DNA from: Diploscapter coronatus
Lineage: Eukaryota > Nematoda > Chromadorea > Rhabditida > Rhabditidae
Direction: 5' to 3'
Length of the DNA: 64,000 nucleotides
Assembly: GCA_964036155.1 (NCBI GenBank)
Contig: OZ038422.1
Location: 25,877,201 to 25,941,200, forward strand
The notes beneath the pieces were generated by a model. It had not been told where the DNA came from. It was given only the letters and a program-made list of their open reading frames with translations, and searched no databases. The position numbers and the translations under genes are program-made. Numbering within the stretch: the first letter of the stretch is position 1; each line of letters opens with the position of its first letter. This document shows, in pieces, positions 29,503 through 43,100 of this stretch.

Positions 29503-31125
29503 TGCTGTCTAAAATAATGCCATTAAAAATCCGATTATAATTCGAAAAATCGATAATTAACGCGAATGATAACGAGATTTAAGGCTAATGTGAAAATTAA
29601 GAACCCTAAAAGACTGTAGAATTATCTAAATTTAAAAATTTGGGAAAGAATTAAGAAACCTCAAAAATGTAGAAACTTAAGATTTTGCTGAACTCTGTTC
29701 CAGCGGACCAACGATACATAACTCCTACTAACAAACATTGATGAAATAGCGTTTGACAATGAGAGAGTAAAAGGGTGAGAAATAAAAATAGCGCAGAAAA
29801 AATAGAGGCAAAGAAAAAGGACGCTAGAAGCAAGTGGGAATGAATGATTAGAGACGGCGAAACAACAATAACAAATGTGGGAAGAGAAAGAAAGAAAGGG
29901 AGAAAAAGAAATAAAGACATGAATGTTATCGATTTTAAAGGGGGTCCATAATGCTATAAATGGAAATATGAATTATGCACCGGTCAAAAACTTGTGGGGT
30001 AACATTGAAATGCTGTAATTTTCATTGGTTTCGGGGAAATATTATGCTTTCTGAAGGAAAATTGATGAAGATTAGCTTTTCATGAAGAGAGCAGGTAATT
30101 TGCGATAGAAATTTCAATGAAGATCAACCTTTAAAAATATAAAGTCACGATTTTCCATAGAAATCTTATGAAATAAAATGAAATTTCTGAAAATTTTAGG
30201 CGTTTTTTGAATTATAAATCTTTCGAAATAAGGTAGAGTGTAATGCAACTTGTAGAAATCAGAAGAGAGTGCGGGCAGGTTTCATAACCAAAACATGAAA
30301 AGTGACGAAGCGAAAAGAAAAGAGCAACAACCTCAAGAAGCATCTATTAGTCATTGAAATAGACGGGTAGGAAAATCTCCAGCCAAATATTAAAACATAG
30401 GAAAATAAGAATGTCTGACATATAAAAAAATTGATATAACCAATTGGTGGTATTAACCAATTTCTCGGATTTATAAAAAGAAAATTATAAAACCCATTTA
30501 TTAAAAACTCCATTTTGATAAGTTTGTTTTTCGAAAAGAACTATGTAAACCCAATTTAATTAAAAATGGGAGAGAATATTTTGATGACTATTTTTCTGTG
30601 CATTCCTTCGATATGAAAACCCGGGGCATATACATCATTTTAATCGATACACACACAAACTTAAACACTAGTAATTTTACCACATGCACCAAGAAAATCT
30701 AGCTCTACTAGAAACGCGCCCTAATGCTAAATGTTGATGGATCTTCGTCCTCTTCATAATGGAAAAAAAGAAAAAATCAAACATTTAGCATTGAAGCACG
30801 TTTTCAGTAGGATAGAATTTACCGAGCACATACGATAATTTAACACCTCTGTTTTCAACTATGCTGAAACCTAAGTATGATGATGGTAAAAACGCTCATT
30901 AGTGAATTAGTAAATTACTTATTATTCACCTTTATGTACAGTCGGCTCCTCTCCCTTATACTTTATCATAGGAGATATCTGGTCTCTAGCCTAATGAGCA
31001 CTTATACCTTGAGGATAATTGAAGGATATAGCATTTGAAATTATGGCAGGAGAAAAAGAAAATATAAAGGATTCGTTTAAAGCTGCACGAAAAAGTGGGC
31101 GTGACTTAGAAAAAGGGCGCAGAGC
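29503..31125. other. Intergenic, ubr-1 3' end to thioredoxin-like gene
   Basis: No gene was recognised. Open frames on the minus strand (29651-29920, 30259-30513) look like low-complexity translation. A 106 bp foldback sequence lies at 30705-30810 (listed separately), and GATGAAGATTAGC/GAAGATCAACC phrases occur near 30064 and 30120. Confidence 0.5.
30705..30810. repeat. Foldback (hairpin) element, about 106 bp
   Basis: The left arm CTACTAGAAACGCG then CTAATGCTAAATGTTGAT pairs with the right arm, which read in reverse begins CTACTGAAAACGTG and continues CAATGCTAAATGTTTGAT. The arms are about 33 bases with a purine-rich loop. It could be a small MITE or a structured transcript. No duplicate was found in the window. 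Confidence 0.65.
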
Positions 31126-34100
31126 CTACCGATACGCGAAATGAGACTCTTTCAATGCATTGACGAGCGTAATCAGAGGCAACCAGTTTCCTGAAATTTC
31201 AAAAATGGTGCAAGGATTTTTTTTTTTAAATATGAAAAATAGACCACTTTTTAGATTTTTTGCAACGAGTGTAAGATTAAAAAAAGCTTGCCAAATGACA
31301 AGAAAAATTATTACCTGCTCGAATCCACTCTTGCTCGGCCCAATCGGAATATAGACATTTCATTCTCCGTTCGGAAAGAAATAGTGGTTTTCCTGGAAAT
31401 TCAGAGATTATATTTTTACAAGAAATAATCTAAGTTTCAAAATTATCATAAAAACAACTTTTAAAAATTTAGAAGATAAAAAAATGAAATTTGAAAATTA
31501 TCATCCCTACCCCTCCTCAAATTCCTATCCTCCTCTCCGTGCGCATCCAGATAGACGCTGCCCCAGATGGCGGCGAGTTTGTAGCGAACGATGACAATCA
31601 GGGAGGAATTCAAAGAGATGAACACACACGCGCCGTTGCCGCATTCGGAGGCGTGCTGAAATTTTAAACTCTTTAGGGTAGCTTCAATCAAATTTCTTTT
31701 TTTATTATTCTTTCTTTTAGAAATTGGTTTTTTTTTTAATCAAGCTTATCTATTCGTGATGGAATTTTGAATAGAAAAATTTCTAAAAAAAAAATAGATT
31801 TTCTGAAATTTTTAGCTAAATCCAGAACTCCGAATCTGTCTATATCATGCACTACAATTTTGTTTGCAAATTTATATAGGAAAATATTGGCTCCTAGAAA
31901 AAGACACCACTTTTTTCTTTTCGTCTCTTGCTTCCTCATACTATTTCTTAGAAAAGGTGGTGTCTTTTTGCTAACTGGTGTCCCGGTGTCCTGAAGTCTT
32001 TTTCTAGGAGCCGAAAATACAATATTTAGAATATAATTTGCAAAAGAAATTTTTTGTTTTTTGTTTTTTGTTTTTTTTTTTTTAAATCATGCCCACCCTC
32101 TCCACTTCGACAATTGGCGGCGTCTGTTCTTGAGCCTCTTCATTTCTCTGCGGGGATGCATGAACCCGGCAACAGTCGTCCAGACAGCACAGCTCACCAC
32201 AGAGGAGGCACACCATCGGGTTGGGTGGGGGCTAGAATTTTCTATTTTCTATTTTCTATTTTTTTTTTTTTTTTTTTCAAAATTCTCATATATTGGTGAT
32301 CCAATAAGTTTTGAATTCAAAAGAATAGAAATGCTCTTTCTAAAAGTATTAGTTTAGGCTAGAAAATACAAATATATATATATATATATATTATTGAAGA
32401 TAAGGGGTAGAAATAATGAAAATGTAAAAAAGTTTATGATGATGATGACGGCGGCGGCATTTTTTTTTTAAAATTACCTTATTACAGTTCTTGCAGGGTC
32501 GCTGGAAGTACCTCGCGAACAGTCGATCGTATTTGTCAGGCAAGTCCAGAAGCACAAAGGGCCGCCATGTGATGGGTTCGGAGCTAAGGGGCTGAAAATT
32601 TTGACATTCTCAAATTTTCTCCCAAAAATATCTTTTTGTAAAAGTTCTAACTTTTTAAATAATTAAAGACTTTTCAATTCCAAATTTTCTCGCTCCTAAA
32701 ATTTCATGACCCTCTTCATCGGCTTTTCCATTCATATTCTCATATTCTTTCTTTGCCTCTATATTTGCTTAGACCCCCTCCCACAAATTCTCGAGTCTTT
32801 GCGCCTTTAACTGCGGCCGCGAGTTCTCCACTTTCAATTTGGAACGGACAGATAGAAACCTCGGTCATTTCGACAAATCACAGTGGGGAACCCCTGGGTG
32901 ATTTAAATTTCACTCAAGGTTTCCCTCGTACCATTTTCATTTCGCATTTCGAGGTTCTTCCCGTTAAATTCTTGTTACTCTTTTGTTGCATTTAATCGAT
33001 CATGCCGTGATTCATGATTTGACTCATAGAAATGAAATATTGATTCAATATTAGTGATAACCTAGATCTAAAATTTTAGGCCAAGTCTAATATTTTCAGA
33101 TAGAGTTTCCAAAGATGAAAAACCCAAGTCGGATCTCAAATAATAAATCGCATACTTCTTTTCCGATAGCGGTAAGTAATTTTTTTAACTTATAATATAA
33201 TTTTCCCCATCTTTTATCAAAGCATAGGTCGAAGATACAGGAGAGCTGAATAGTAAAGGGAATTCTTTAGGCTTGTTGGAAACGCGCGTTTCTTCTCATT
33301 CTATTGATCACATTTTACCCATATGTTTACCCGAATCTTGTGCTATTCTATCTAAACACACACACATCGGACCTTATGACTAGAAATATAAATTGTTTTG
33401 AAAATCTAAAATTTTAATAGAAAATTCAGAATATATCCCAGGTTATCTTTCACCAAAAAAAATCTACAAAACTCATAAACTAAAAATCGTATTTTTTATT
33501 ATTTAAAAAGTACTCTTTGATGTCTTTCACGATTTTTTAAAAGAATATTGTTTTCCACGCAGACCATTATGAAAACATCGCTTCACGTGATACGGAAAAG
33601 ACGAAAAGCTACGTTCCATTCTATTTCGCAAGGAAAATTTTTTGGCTTCTTTTTCCTGGTTCCCTGGGCCATATTTACTTTTTGCCGGTCTGTTTCGTAC
33701 TCCTTCCTCAATTTTATCGATCCCACCTCAGAATTTCGCTTGTCCAGTCACAACTTCAATTTCCTTACGAAAGATAAGGCTAAATTTCAATTTCAACTGT
33801 ACTCAAAAATATAACTATTATTTCATTATAATTAGCCTCCTTAGAATCTTCTATTTTTATGGACTATTTTCCATCCCTAGAATTTACGTCACTAATTTCC
33901 TTAGTGCCCAATTTTCCATTCTAAAATTATCCTATTTCGATTTCCTGTCCAGTCATAGTAACAATGCCATAGAAAAGATAGCGCTAAATTTCAGCTTCAG
34001 GCCAATAATGACAGCATATCATTTGATTTGGTAATTAGACTCTTGCTCTTTCCTTACTTTTATCGATTTATTCTTCGATATGGAATTCTTGACTCATCAA

Positions 34101-37100
34101 AATAAAAACCTTATCAATTCGAATATAATTCTAACCCCACTCAATGTCAAAATCCAAAATCGTTTCTATTTTTCCAAAAGTAAGCAAAAATTCTCTAAAC
34201 TCTAAAAGTTCCCTATTTTAGACCAACTTAAGTCATTCTTCGTGCACTACAATAGAAACTATGGGTGCTTTTGGCGAAGTACGCTATTCGAACCCGAATT
34301 TGGGTCCAAGCCTCGACGACCAAAGACTTCGGGTGCAGTTACCAATTCGTACCAGTAACCAAGGGTATATCATTCTGTAACCAATAAGCCATTTATCACC
34401 ATTTCAGAGCCCAATATTCCCAGCCAACTAGGAATTCGCAACAATTTCAAATGCCCCCAGTACCAATCGATGGTATAAACCTGGGTACGATTGGGTACAA
34501 TCAACCCCGGATAGACCCATATCACGATCCGATATACCAACCGACAGTCGCTAATTCTCAAGGTATTGTTGATGAACGATCGTTTGGAATAAAGTAAAGG
34601 GGGCGCCTTTCTTTCTCCCTCTTTTGAGCCACTGTATGCGCGCGCACAGACGAGTATTTGTTCTTTTCGCATTTTAAGGGTGATTATTGATAATTAGTCA
34701 ATTAATGATTACCATTAGCGATAGAGGACAATAATTAGCGAGTGTTTGTCGCAAGATTCCGATATTTTCGATGAAGGGACAAAGAAGGGCGAAAATAAAG
34801 CGGAAAAGTCGACGTTGAAAAATATCGTCAAATCGATGTATGTATGTATGTATGTACGAGGTTCAAGGAGGGGAAAACGCGTCTCTTTTACCCTATTCCA
34901 AGTGATCGTTCATCGACAATACTACTTTTATCAAAGTTATCATTTGCCAAAAATCCCATTTCATACCAAAATACGATTTTTTAGCCGACTCAAGTGAACA
35001 CCGCAAGAAAATCGAACGATTAGAAGAAGTCTACAGTACTTCTGGAGACACTGTTGAATTTGCCAGGAATTTTGGGGATTATTTAAATGACAAAATACCA
35101 TACACTGTGGTTATAGTGATTCTGCTACTTCTATGCTTCGTAGCTATGGTATTCTTGTTGGTTGGTATGTGTTATCATTTTTGTTAAAGACAAATTTTAC
35201 GGTATCAACAGACCCATTTTGGCATCAAATACCCATTTTCGTATACAAATTCATTTTGTTATCATTTAGGTGCCCTAAACCTACCATTCTGCCCCGTTCA
35301 ACCTATGATACCCATTTGGTTAATGGTATCTGGCATCCTATTCATTCTCTCCGCCTCTTTCCGAATCTACGCAGCTTTCCCTAATCCGAAAAGGAAAGCC
35401 AGGTAGGTTGCCAAAAATGGTAGTGTTACCAAAAGTTTTAGAAGGTTGGGACAGCCTAAGCCAAAAATCGGTTGTAATATTTTATGTCATGGACTGGAAT
35501 TTGTACTATTTATCGTCAACATTGTTTGGCTGATTTTGGGTAAGTTAAAAATTTTGAAAATTTTTTAAATTAAAAAATAGGATGTGTCTGGGTCTATGGT
35601 TCAAAATGGTGGGTTCACTTTGAAGAACGAATTTTCCAGGTAAGTTAAAAAACTCGACTTTTCAACAAAAAATGAATTTTGAAAAAATAGGACCATTATT
35701 GCGAGCCTGGTCTGTATTGGTTTGCCTTCGTCGCCTGTACGGCCTATCTGTTATTTTTCTGTTTCGTGATTCTGGCATTTATCTGTATTTTATGCGTGGG
35801 CTCGTTCAAAGAAAGCTCCATGCCCGATCAAAAGGAAGGATTTTTGGAGAGAAGCTAATTTTTTTTCGAAAATTTCAATTTTTCTGATCTCAAAATTTTC
35901 ATCGCCCCGCCTTTAGCATATTCACTTTGTCCAATTTGAATGAATGAATGAATAAATACCTCATTTTAAAATTTTTTGAAGATAATATTTGAACAAAACA
36001 TGATAAAGAAATGTCACATTCAAAAACTTTTAAAGGTGTTAAGAATGAACACTTTGAGCTAACCTTAGCCGGGGTTCGCATGCTCAGAGTGATGATGGTA
36101 TGCACTTTTCCAACCCAAGCATTGACAAAATCTTTTGAAGCCCCAAGTTGTTTTGAGTCTGAAATTTTAGATAAGTCGAAAAAGCAGGCAAATCAAAAAT
36201 AGAAAGAAGTACAAATTAAAATAAGATAAAATGTTAGGTAAGATAAAAATGAAATGGTAGGATTTAAAATGAGATAATCTAAAAATTGGGTAATTTGAAA
36301 ATTTAGAAAAGTCCAAAAAATTCTCTTCCAATTTCAAATAAAGTTCAACTTACCCAAACCAATCAATTGCAAAACCGGGTCCAATTTCTTGTTTTTCAAA
36401 CCATCTTGGGTCATTTTTTCACACGGGATGAAAGTATGTTGCCAGAACTCGGAAATGTATCTGAAGAAGATAAATTTAAAATACCAACGAAAAAATAATC
36501 TGAAAAATTAGCATACTTCACGAAATCAAACAGATTCAGTTCGATGTTTCTCAGGAGATTTGGAATGCTGAACTTCTCCTCGACCGGAGCCTGGTTGATG
36601 ATGCATTTGTAAACCGATTCAGAAGAATTGAGGCAGAAGGAGACTTTCTTCATCAGCTGAAGCAGGATCTGAAAATTCAAAAATCGTTAAAACTCACCAA
36701 AAGCAAATACAAATCTACAGAAAAGTTAATATCATTAAAAAAATTTTTTCGAAAATTTAAGAAATCCTTTTCCAAAAGAATTCTAAATTATACATAAAAA
36801 GATGAAAATAAATTTTAAAAAAGTATAAAATTTTAAAAAATAAATAAATAAAATGGGAATTTACCGTATGCATTGGATCTTCCATCTGCTGCATATCAGT
36901 GTTTATCAATTGTTGGAATTCCCGCCTCGTCACTCGCAGAACGGCCATCAGAGCGGACTTCACTGCCGCCATTTGAAATATCGCTTTGGCGAGGTAGTAG
37001 CATAGCTCTGGGAATTAGTTTTTATTCTTTATTTTTGGTTTTTTTTGTTTTTCAAAGTTCATGCAATTTTATGAAAAAGAGTGCTGATAAAGAAGAAACG

Positions 37101-40100
37101 CTGAATTTTTAAAGAAAGCCATTCTTCGCTTTCTACCTTTTTTATCTTCCTTCGAAAGATTCCTGTTGTCAATGATGAAAGACGACAATCGAACGAACAG
37201 GAATTTCGGATCGTTCAGAAGAACTGGGATCTGAAAAGGGGGATATATCGATTCCAACTTTTAAAATAAGAGAATATATGAAATTCCTACATCTGCGTAT
37301 TCCGGAGACAGTGGGGATGACGGTCCAGAAGAGACTCCACCCAAAGAATGTCTTCTAGTCTGAATTTTTTTTGTTTTTTTTTCAAAATCCAGGAATATTT
37401 TATTTTCAAATAAATAACGAGTTTCCAATTTAAAAAAGCGTTAAATTATATTTTTAATCATAAAGAAGTTTTTGAGAATAAAAATACCGATTGCAGCGCC
37501 CTCAAATCATCCCTTCCAATGTCGGTCTCGTTGATCAAGTCATCGTCGGACACCGTCAAAAGGCCTTCTTGGGAGTTGGTGGCCTAAAAGAAGGGAATTT
37601 CATATACCCAGATTTCAACAATTCCTACCACCAAAGAGGTTCGGAAATTGTGCAGAAGAAGTTGGGAAAGTAGGGTCAGACAAATCTGCTCGTCTTTCCG
37701 ATTCGTTCTGGCCACAACTGCAGGGATCAGATGCTCTGGAAATCAAGGAGAAACCTTACGAAGATCAGCTTTGAATGGAGTTTAGTCAGCATTCAATTTA
37801 AAAATCAATGAATATCCACGTTATGTAGATGAACTAAAGTCGACTTTAAATAAAGCCAGGTAAATTTTATAATTCAAATTTTAAAAATCAATCAATTAGC
37901 ATACCAACGATGAGATTTCTTGAATTCTTCCTTCTCTCGACTACATCCAAATCCTTGTAGAGAAGGAGCCTGTCCAAGTGAGCAGCGATGACTGCAACAA
38001 CGATCGACTGTGAAGCGACCTTGGCAGCGTTCTCCTCCTTGTTCCTCTCGTTTCTGTCCACCTTCGAGAGCACGCCCTTCATATGGAAAGTGTAGTGGTT
38101 GATGTACGCGGCCTTGTCCTCGGAACTCTGGAAGAGGCAATTAGAAAGTTAAACAGTAAGAAAAGCAGATTTAAGCAGAGCTTAAGCCAGATCTCCAGTG
38201 CGCATTCCCCATTATGCATCATTTTTTCTATAGAAGAATTTGACCTTGCGTGCCCCCTTCCCAATAATTTTGCATTTTGGCTGAAAGTCTGCCTAAATCT
38301 GAGAAAAAATAACCTTTGAAAGATCATATTTTAGAGAAAAAAAAAACTTTTTTCAAAAATTAATTAAGATAATAAAAGATACATTCTAGCAAACTCGAAC
38401 TCACGATGAAATTCTTCGCATGACACCGGATAGAGTCAGCGATAGCAGAGTAGATCTTCATGGGCTCCTCATATGGTCCTCGATTCTGAGTCTCGTATCC
38501 AAGGTCAATCGTGATTGGCAAGAGTCCATTCACCGAGAATCGACACAGAGGACACATCATATCGCGTCCATTGTCGTAGGTCATTCGGAGCTCGGGCTGA
38601 AAATTTGGGATTTACACATTCTTTTCAAAGGGAATATATGAAACCCGGGTGTATAAAATCTTGGAATAGATTATGCCTGAGATATGTGAAAGAACGATAA
38701 ATGGAAAGATAAGATATAGAAAATTAGATATATGCAATCGGGGGATACTTGAAATCCCAAAATCTTACATGAAGTGTAGACTTGTATGCGTTGAAACAAT
38801 CCAGATGAGCTGTGTGGCCACAGGTCTTCAGTTCGATTGCGGTATGAGTTTCCAGGTTCAGAGGGGAGATGAAAACCTGCAACTTGAATATTCAACTAGT
38901 TAGTTCCTTTAATGAAGCTAATACTAGGGTAGCATTTCGTCAACTAAATTCAAATTCCGAACAGACTACTGTGGCTTTACGTATATAATTTCAGAAAATC
39001 TAAGAGATTTTTAAGTTCTCGTCAAACCCTAGGAAAATGCTTACAATCTCATGGAGATGAGTCTTGGCGGGGATCCATTTTCTCTTCGGCGCCACGAGTT
39101 TCGCTCGATTCGACTCGTCCTGAAATGATTCATTTTTCAGCTCAGAATTAGGCTTAACATCAAATTTCTAAATTGAAGTTTAGATCGATGGTTAAAATTT
39201 GTATGAATATTCTACCTGCTGGCAAAGTTCATCGACTTCCATCAATGATTTTTCCGGCTGATCCCGGGAAAGTTGATTTTCGTGGAGCCAGTTGGAAGTT
39301 ACCTGAATTTGTTCTTTTCAAATTCTCGAAAACTTAAACATTATAGCCAGTTACAGAAATTTCAGTAGAAACATTGGGAACTTTAAGAAAAGTTTAAAAA
39401 CTTTAGTGAAAGTCTTGGAAACTCCAAAGTATCCCTACCTTCACCAGCATGCCCAAAGGTCTTTTCAAAGTCGAAGGAACGTCGATATCACCACAGATTG
39501 GGCACTCGTATAATTTGACGTCGGGCTGAAAAGTTTACCGATTATTGTAGCTGTAAGAAACTTATAGGCGCTCTTTGAGTAAAATACGCTGTATTTGATT
39601 TTCTACCTGTTTGGTGTCAATTTTGTCCATTTCTTCTTGGGTAATACCCTCTGAGTCCATCATTTTCTGCATCACTTTGACGTTCTTCTTTTTTTGAGCG
39701 GCGAGTAAAGATTCCCGAAGTTTCTGGGCCTCAAGTTTTCGCTTCTGGAAAAAATATTTTTCAGGCTCAAAAATTAGTATAAGGTTTTCTCTAAATTTTT
39801 GTAGAGTAAAAACGTGAAGTTAGAGAAATGTGTTTAATAGTTTTAACATTGTTGTGTGTTCAACAATTAAATCTTATTTTTACCGTCACGACCCCGCCTT
39901 TGTCCGAGCTGGGTTCTGCCGGAATAGTGGCCTTCTTTTCATAGTCCATTAGGGAATCTTTCAGGAAAAGCTGGCAGGAAATATCGCTGAAATTTTTGTA
40001 TTTTTAAAATTTTCTTTTTTAATTTTGTTGTTTTTCGAGAAAAATTGTCTCAGAAGCCGAATTCATCTTCCGTAAATTCCCCAATTTCTCGGAAACTTTA

Positions 40101-43100
40101 CCTTTCAGATGACACGCTAAATTTTGTCGTCATCGACAATTTTCTTGCCAAAAATCGTAGGTCAACAATGCTACCAACTGAACCATTTTACCTCTTGTAG
40201 ATGATAGCGAAGAATCGTCCAATGTAGTCCACTCCAGTACCCACAATTCTATCCTTGTCAAGCTCACCAGAGACGATCTGGAATAATTAGCATATTTGAA
40301 GTTAAAGTAGCATAATTTCAAAATTTCACCTTTTTCAAGACAGTTTCACCGATAGCCGGGTCGTTGTTGATCTCTCTTCTCAGCATGACGTTCATCATCG
40401 TGAAGACGGTGGTGGGGCTGAAATTTTGAAAACTAAAAAAATTCAAGACGTTTTATCAATGTAGAAATTACTCATTCTGAAATTCCGATAATTTCTCGTT
40501 AAGATAAATTATAAGGTTAAATTTCCTTACGTCTGCATATCTGAGAACTTGTAGTTGCAGTGATAGGCCTTGAGCATTTCCCTGCATTTGTCCTCGGGGA
40601 AGGCACTCGCGTACCTCGCTCCCAAAGACAGCAAATACACCACGAGTTGGACGGTCGTGTCGCGGACGTAGGGTTGGATCGCGGCCTAATATTTTATTTA
40701 TTATTTTTAAATTCTAAAACAATTTTTAGGAAGTGTTAACTGAAAAAAGCAAAATTTCAGAATTTTCTTCTTTAATTTTAAACGATAAAATTACCGTTTT
40801 CAGAGTGATCAATGCCAATTGCACGAATCGATCGCAAAGCAAGATTTTAGCGATATGCTCGACAGCTTGATGTCTTCTTTGGCCGTTGAATTGAAACTGT
40901 TCGAGTCTGTACGGAATCCAGAGGGTAGCATTGGAGTGGGTTGACCAATTAGGGTTCATCTTTTTCATCGCCTCTCTATCCCTGAAAATTTTATCATTTT
41001 TTTAATACAGTAATCTTCAAAAATCCTACTCTAGAAATAAAAAAAATAGCTAGTCATCCAAAATTAGCATCTAAACCGTCTGATAAATCAAAATTCAAAC
41101 TACAAAGCATATGAGTAATCCAAGATTTTTTAAATAGGCTGATATATAAAAGTGAAAAATCCCACTTCTTCTCGACGTCCATCAGCACGGTGGAGCTGAA
41201 TTTCGGCGACAGCGCTCTCATTTGACAGAACACGGGACAGAACTCGTTTTGCCACATTGCGGGTTTGAGTTGATAGACGCCCTGACGCATCTGGCCATTC
41301 GGGTTCGCATCCGGCTCAATGAAATCGGCGATCTGAAAAATCGATACAATTAGCATAAAATATCATTTTTTAGATGAATTTCTATGAACTACTTTTAAAA
41401 TTTTGACAGAAAGTGAAAAATATGCTATTTTGATTTGCCCACCTCGCCCAAAATCTTGTCGAAGATTTTGTCGACGGCCTCCGAACCTCGACTTCCCTTC
41501 TCAGCGATGCACCCTCTCAACCTCGAATGTACCATGTCCTCCATCGAGAGGCTGTTGATCATTTCGGATCTAAAGAATAAAATCCAAATGTTTAACATTC
41601 GAAAATTTTACCGAATAGCTTCTTCGTGAGTGGCTCCGCAGTTCAGTCTCACTGATACAAGTTCAGCTATCAGTCTGAAATTTTAATTCACGAAATTTAT
41701 CATCTTTAAACTAGGAATTAAAAAAAATTGATTTTCAGCGGAAGTTTCAGAAAATCTATGCCGTTTTTCATCCAAATCTGGCCTAGCTCTCATTTTTCTA
41801 GCTTCTACTTTCAAACGTTCTCTCGTTCCTCCTTTCTCTAAGATATCTAGCTTTAGACGGTGAATAGAGTACAGTGACTGTAGCGCAGTGATAACACGCG
41901 TTGAGTACGAAGAGATCAACCGGCAACGGTTTGGACTCTCTCCATTAGGAAAATTTCCGGCATAGTTCGCTTCTAAAGTCTCGAGTGCGTCTAAGTGAGA
42001 GAATGAAAAGAAGCGGGAAAAATTTCGAGCCTTACAGAAAAGCGGCCGAAACCATGTTGTCAATCCACTCGAGTCTGGTGATCACTCGGGCCCTGTTCTC
42101 TCCCAGCCATTCAAATCCAATCAAAGGAGCCATTTCAGCTTTTGCCCGGATTCTTCTAAAATTGACATTACAAGGTTTTTAAAAAAAATATTTTTTATAT
42201 CGGTTCGCTCTAGTTACTGAGAATCGTAGCTCTCACCTCTTTCTTATTCTCTTATCTCCAGAAAAGAGGATAAACATTTTAAGAGGACTAGGTGAACTTT
42301 CAAAATCGATAAAAATCTTACGCATCCATATCTTCCTTGAGTTCTTCCTTTCTCTCGTCTTCTTTCGGAGTCTTATCAACCTCCATTGGAACTTCGGCTT
42401 CTTGTTGCTGATTGGAGGAATTCTGAAAAGACGATAAATCCGGACTCTATGTATCCGCTAAAAGGGTATTTTACATAGATATATTTTAAATAAGGATTTC
42501 ATGTATTCTCTACCTGAGCCTGGATTTGCCGTATCGCCAACATAGCTCGAGTAGCTGGCTTGAGCTCCTTGGGAATCGCCTGAAGGAGTTTCCGCATCTG
42601 TTCGCAGGCGTCTACGGCCACTGAAATTAGCATAGTTTTGAAACGAATGGAAAAATTAGAATTTCAACCTTCAGCATCTCTAATTTCGCCATCCACGACT
42701 CGTGTGTCAGAATCCTCATCCATCGGAATCTGAACTTTGTAGCTTAATGTGTGACCCATTGTTTATCTTCATTTTTAATTGTTTAATTTCCATTTTATTC
42801 AAATTTCTAAAATAAAATACCTGAATGAAGTCCAGCATGTGGAAGCTATCCACGATGCAGTCGATGAAATAGTTGGAATTGATGTTTGCCGCGCAGAACC
42901 TGCAAATTAAATTATCGATAACTTGGAGTATTCGCAATTTTGCACATTGAGAAATCATTCTGAAAGAAGAGAATTACTTTTCCTATCCTTCTCAACCCTT
43001 CACAAGTCATTTCATCGAGATACGATAATTTTTTTCAAATATTCGAATAAATTTTCGGTAGAAATAGACAAAATAATAATTTTGACCTAATCAAATCAAT

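Noticed and set aside
33548..34034. Plus-strand ORFs of 88 and 130 codons inside the nested-gene region
   Set aside because: They are hydrophobic low-complexity translations of AT-rich intron, overlapping each other in different frames; the spliced model skips them.
36011..36202. Plus-strand 63-codon ORF
   Set aside because: It is antisense to the ubr-1 exon 36064-36158.
36355..36460. Apparent phase break in ubr-1 between this exon and 32478-32591
   Set aside because: The direct join gives a stop, but the intermediate exon 36064-36158 has matching phase, good splice sites and sensible sequence, so the gene is intact.
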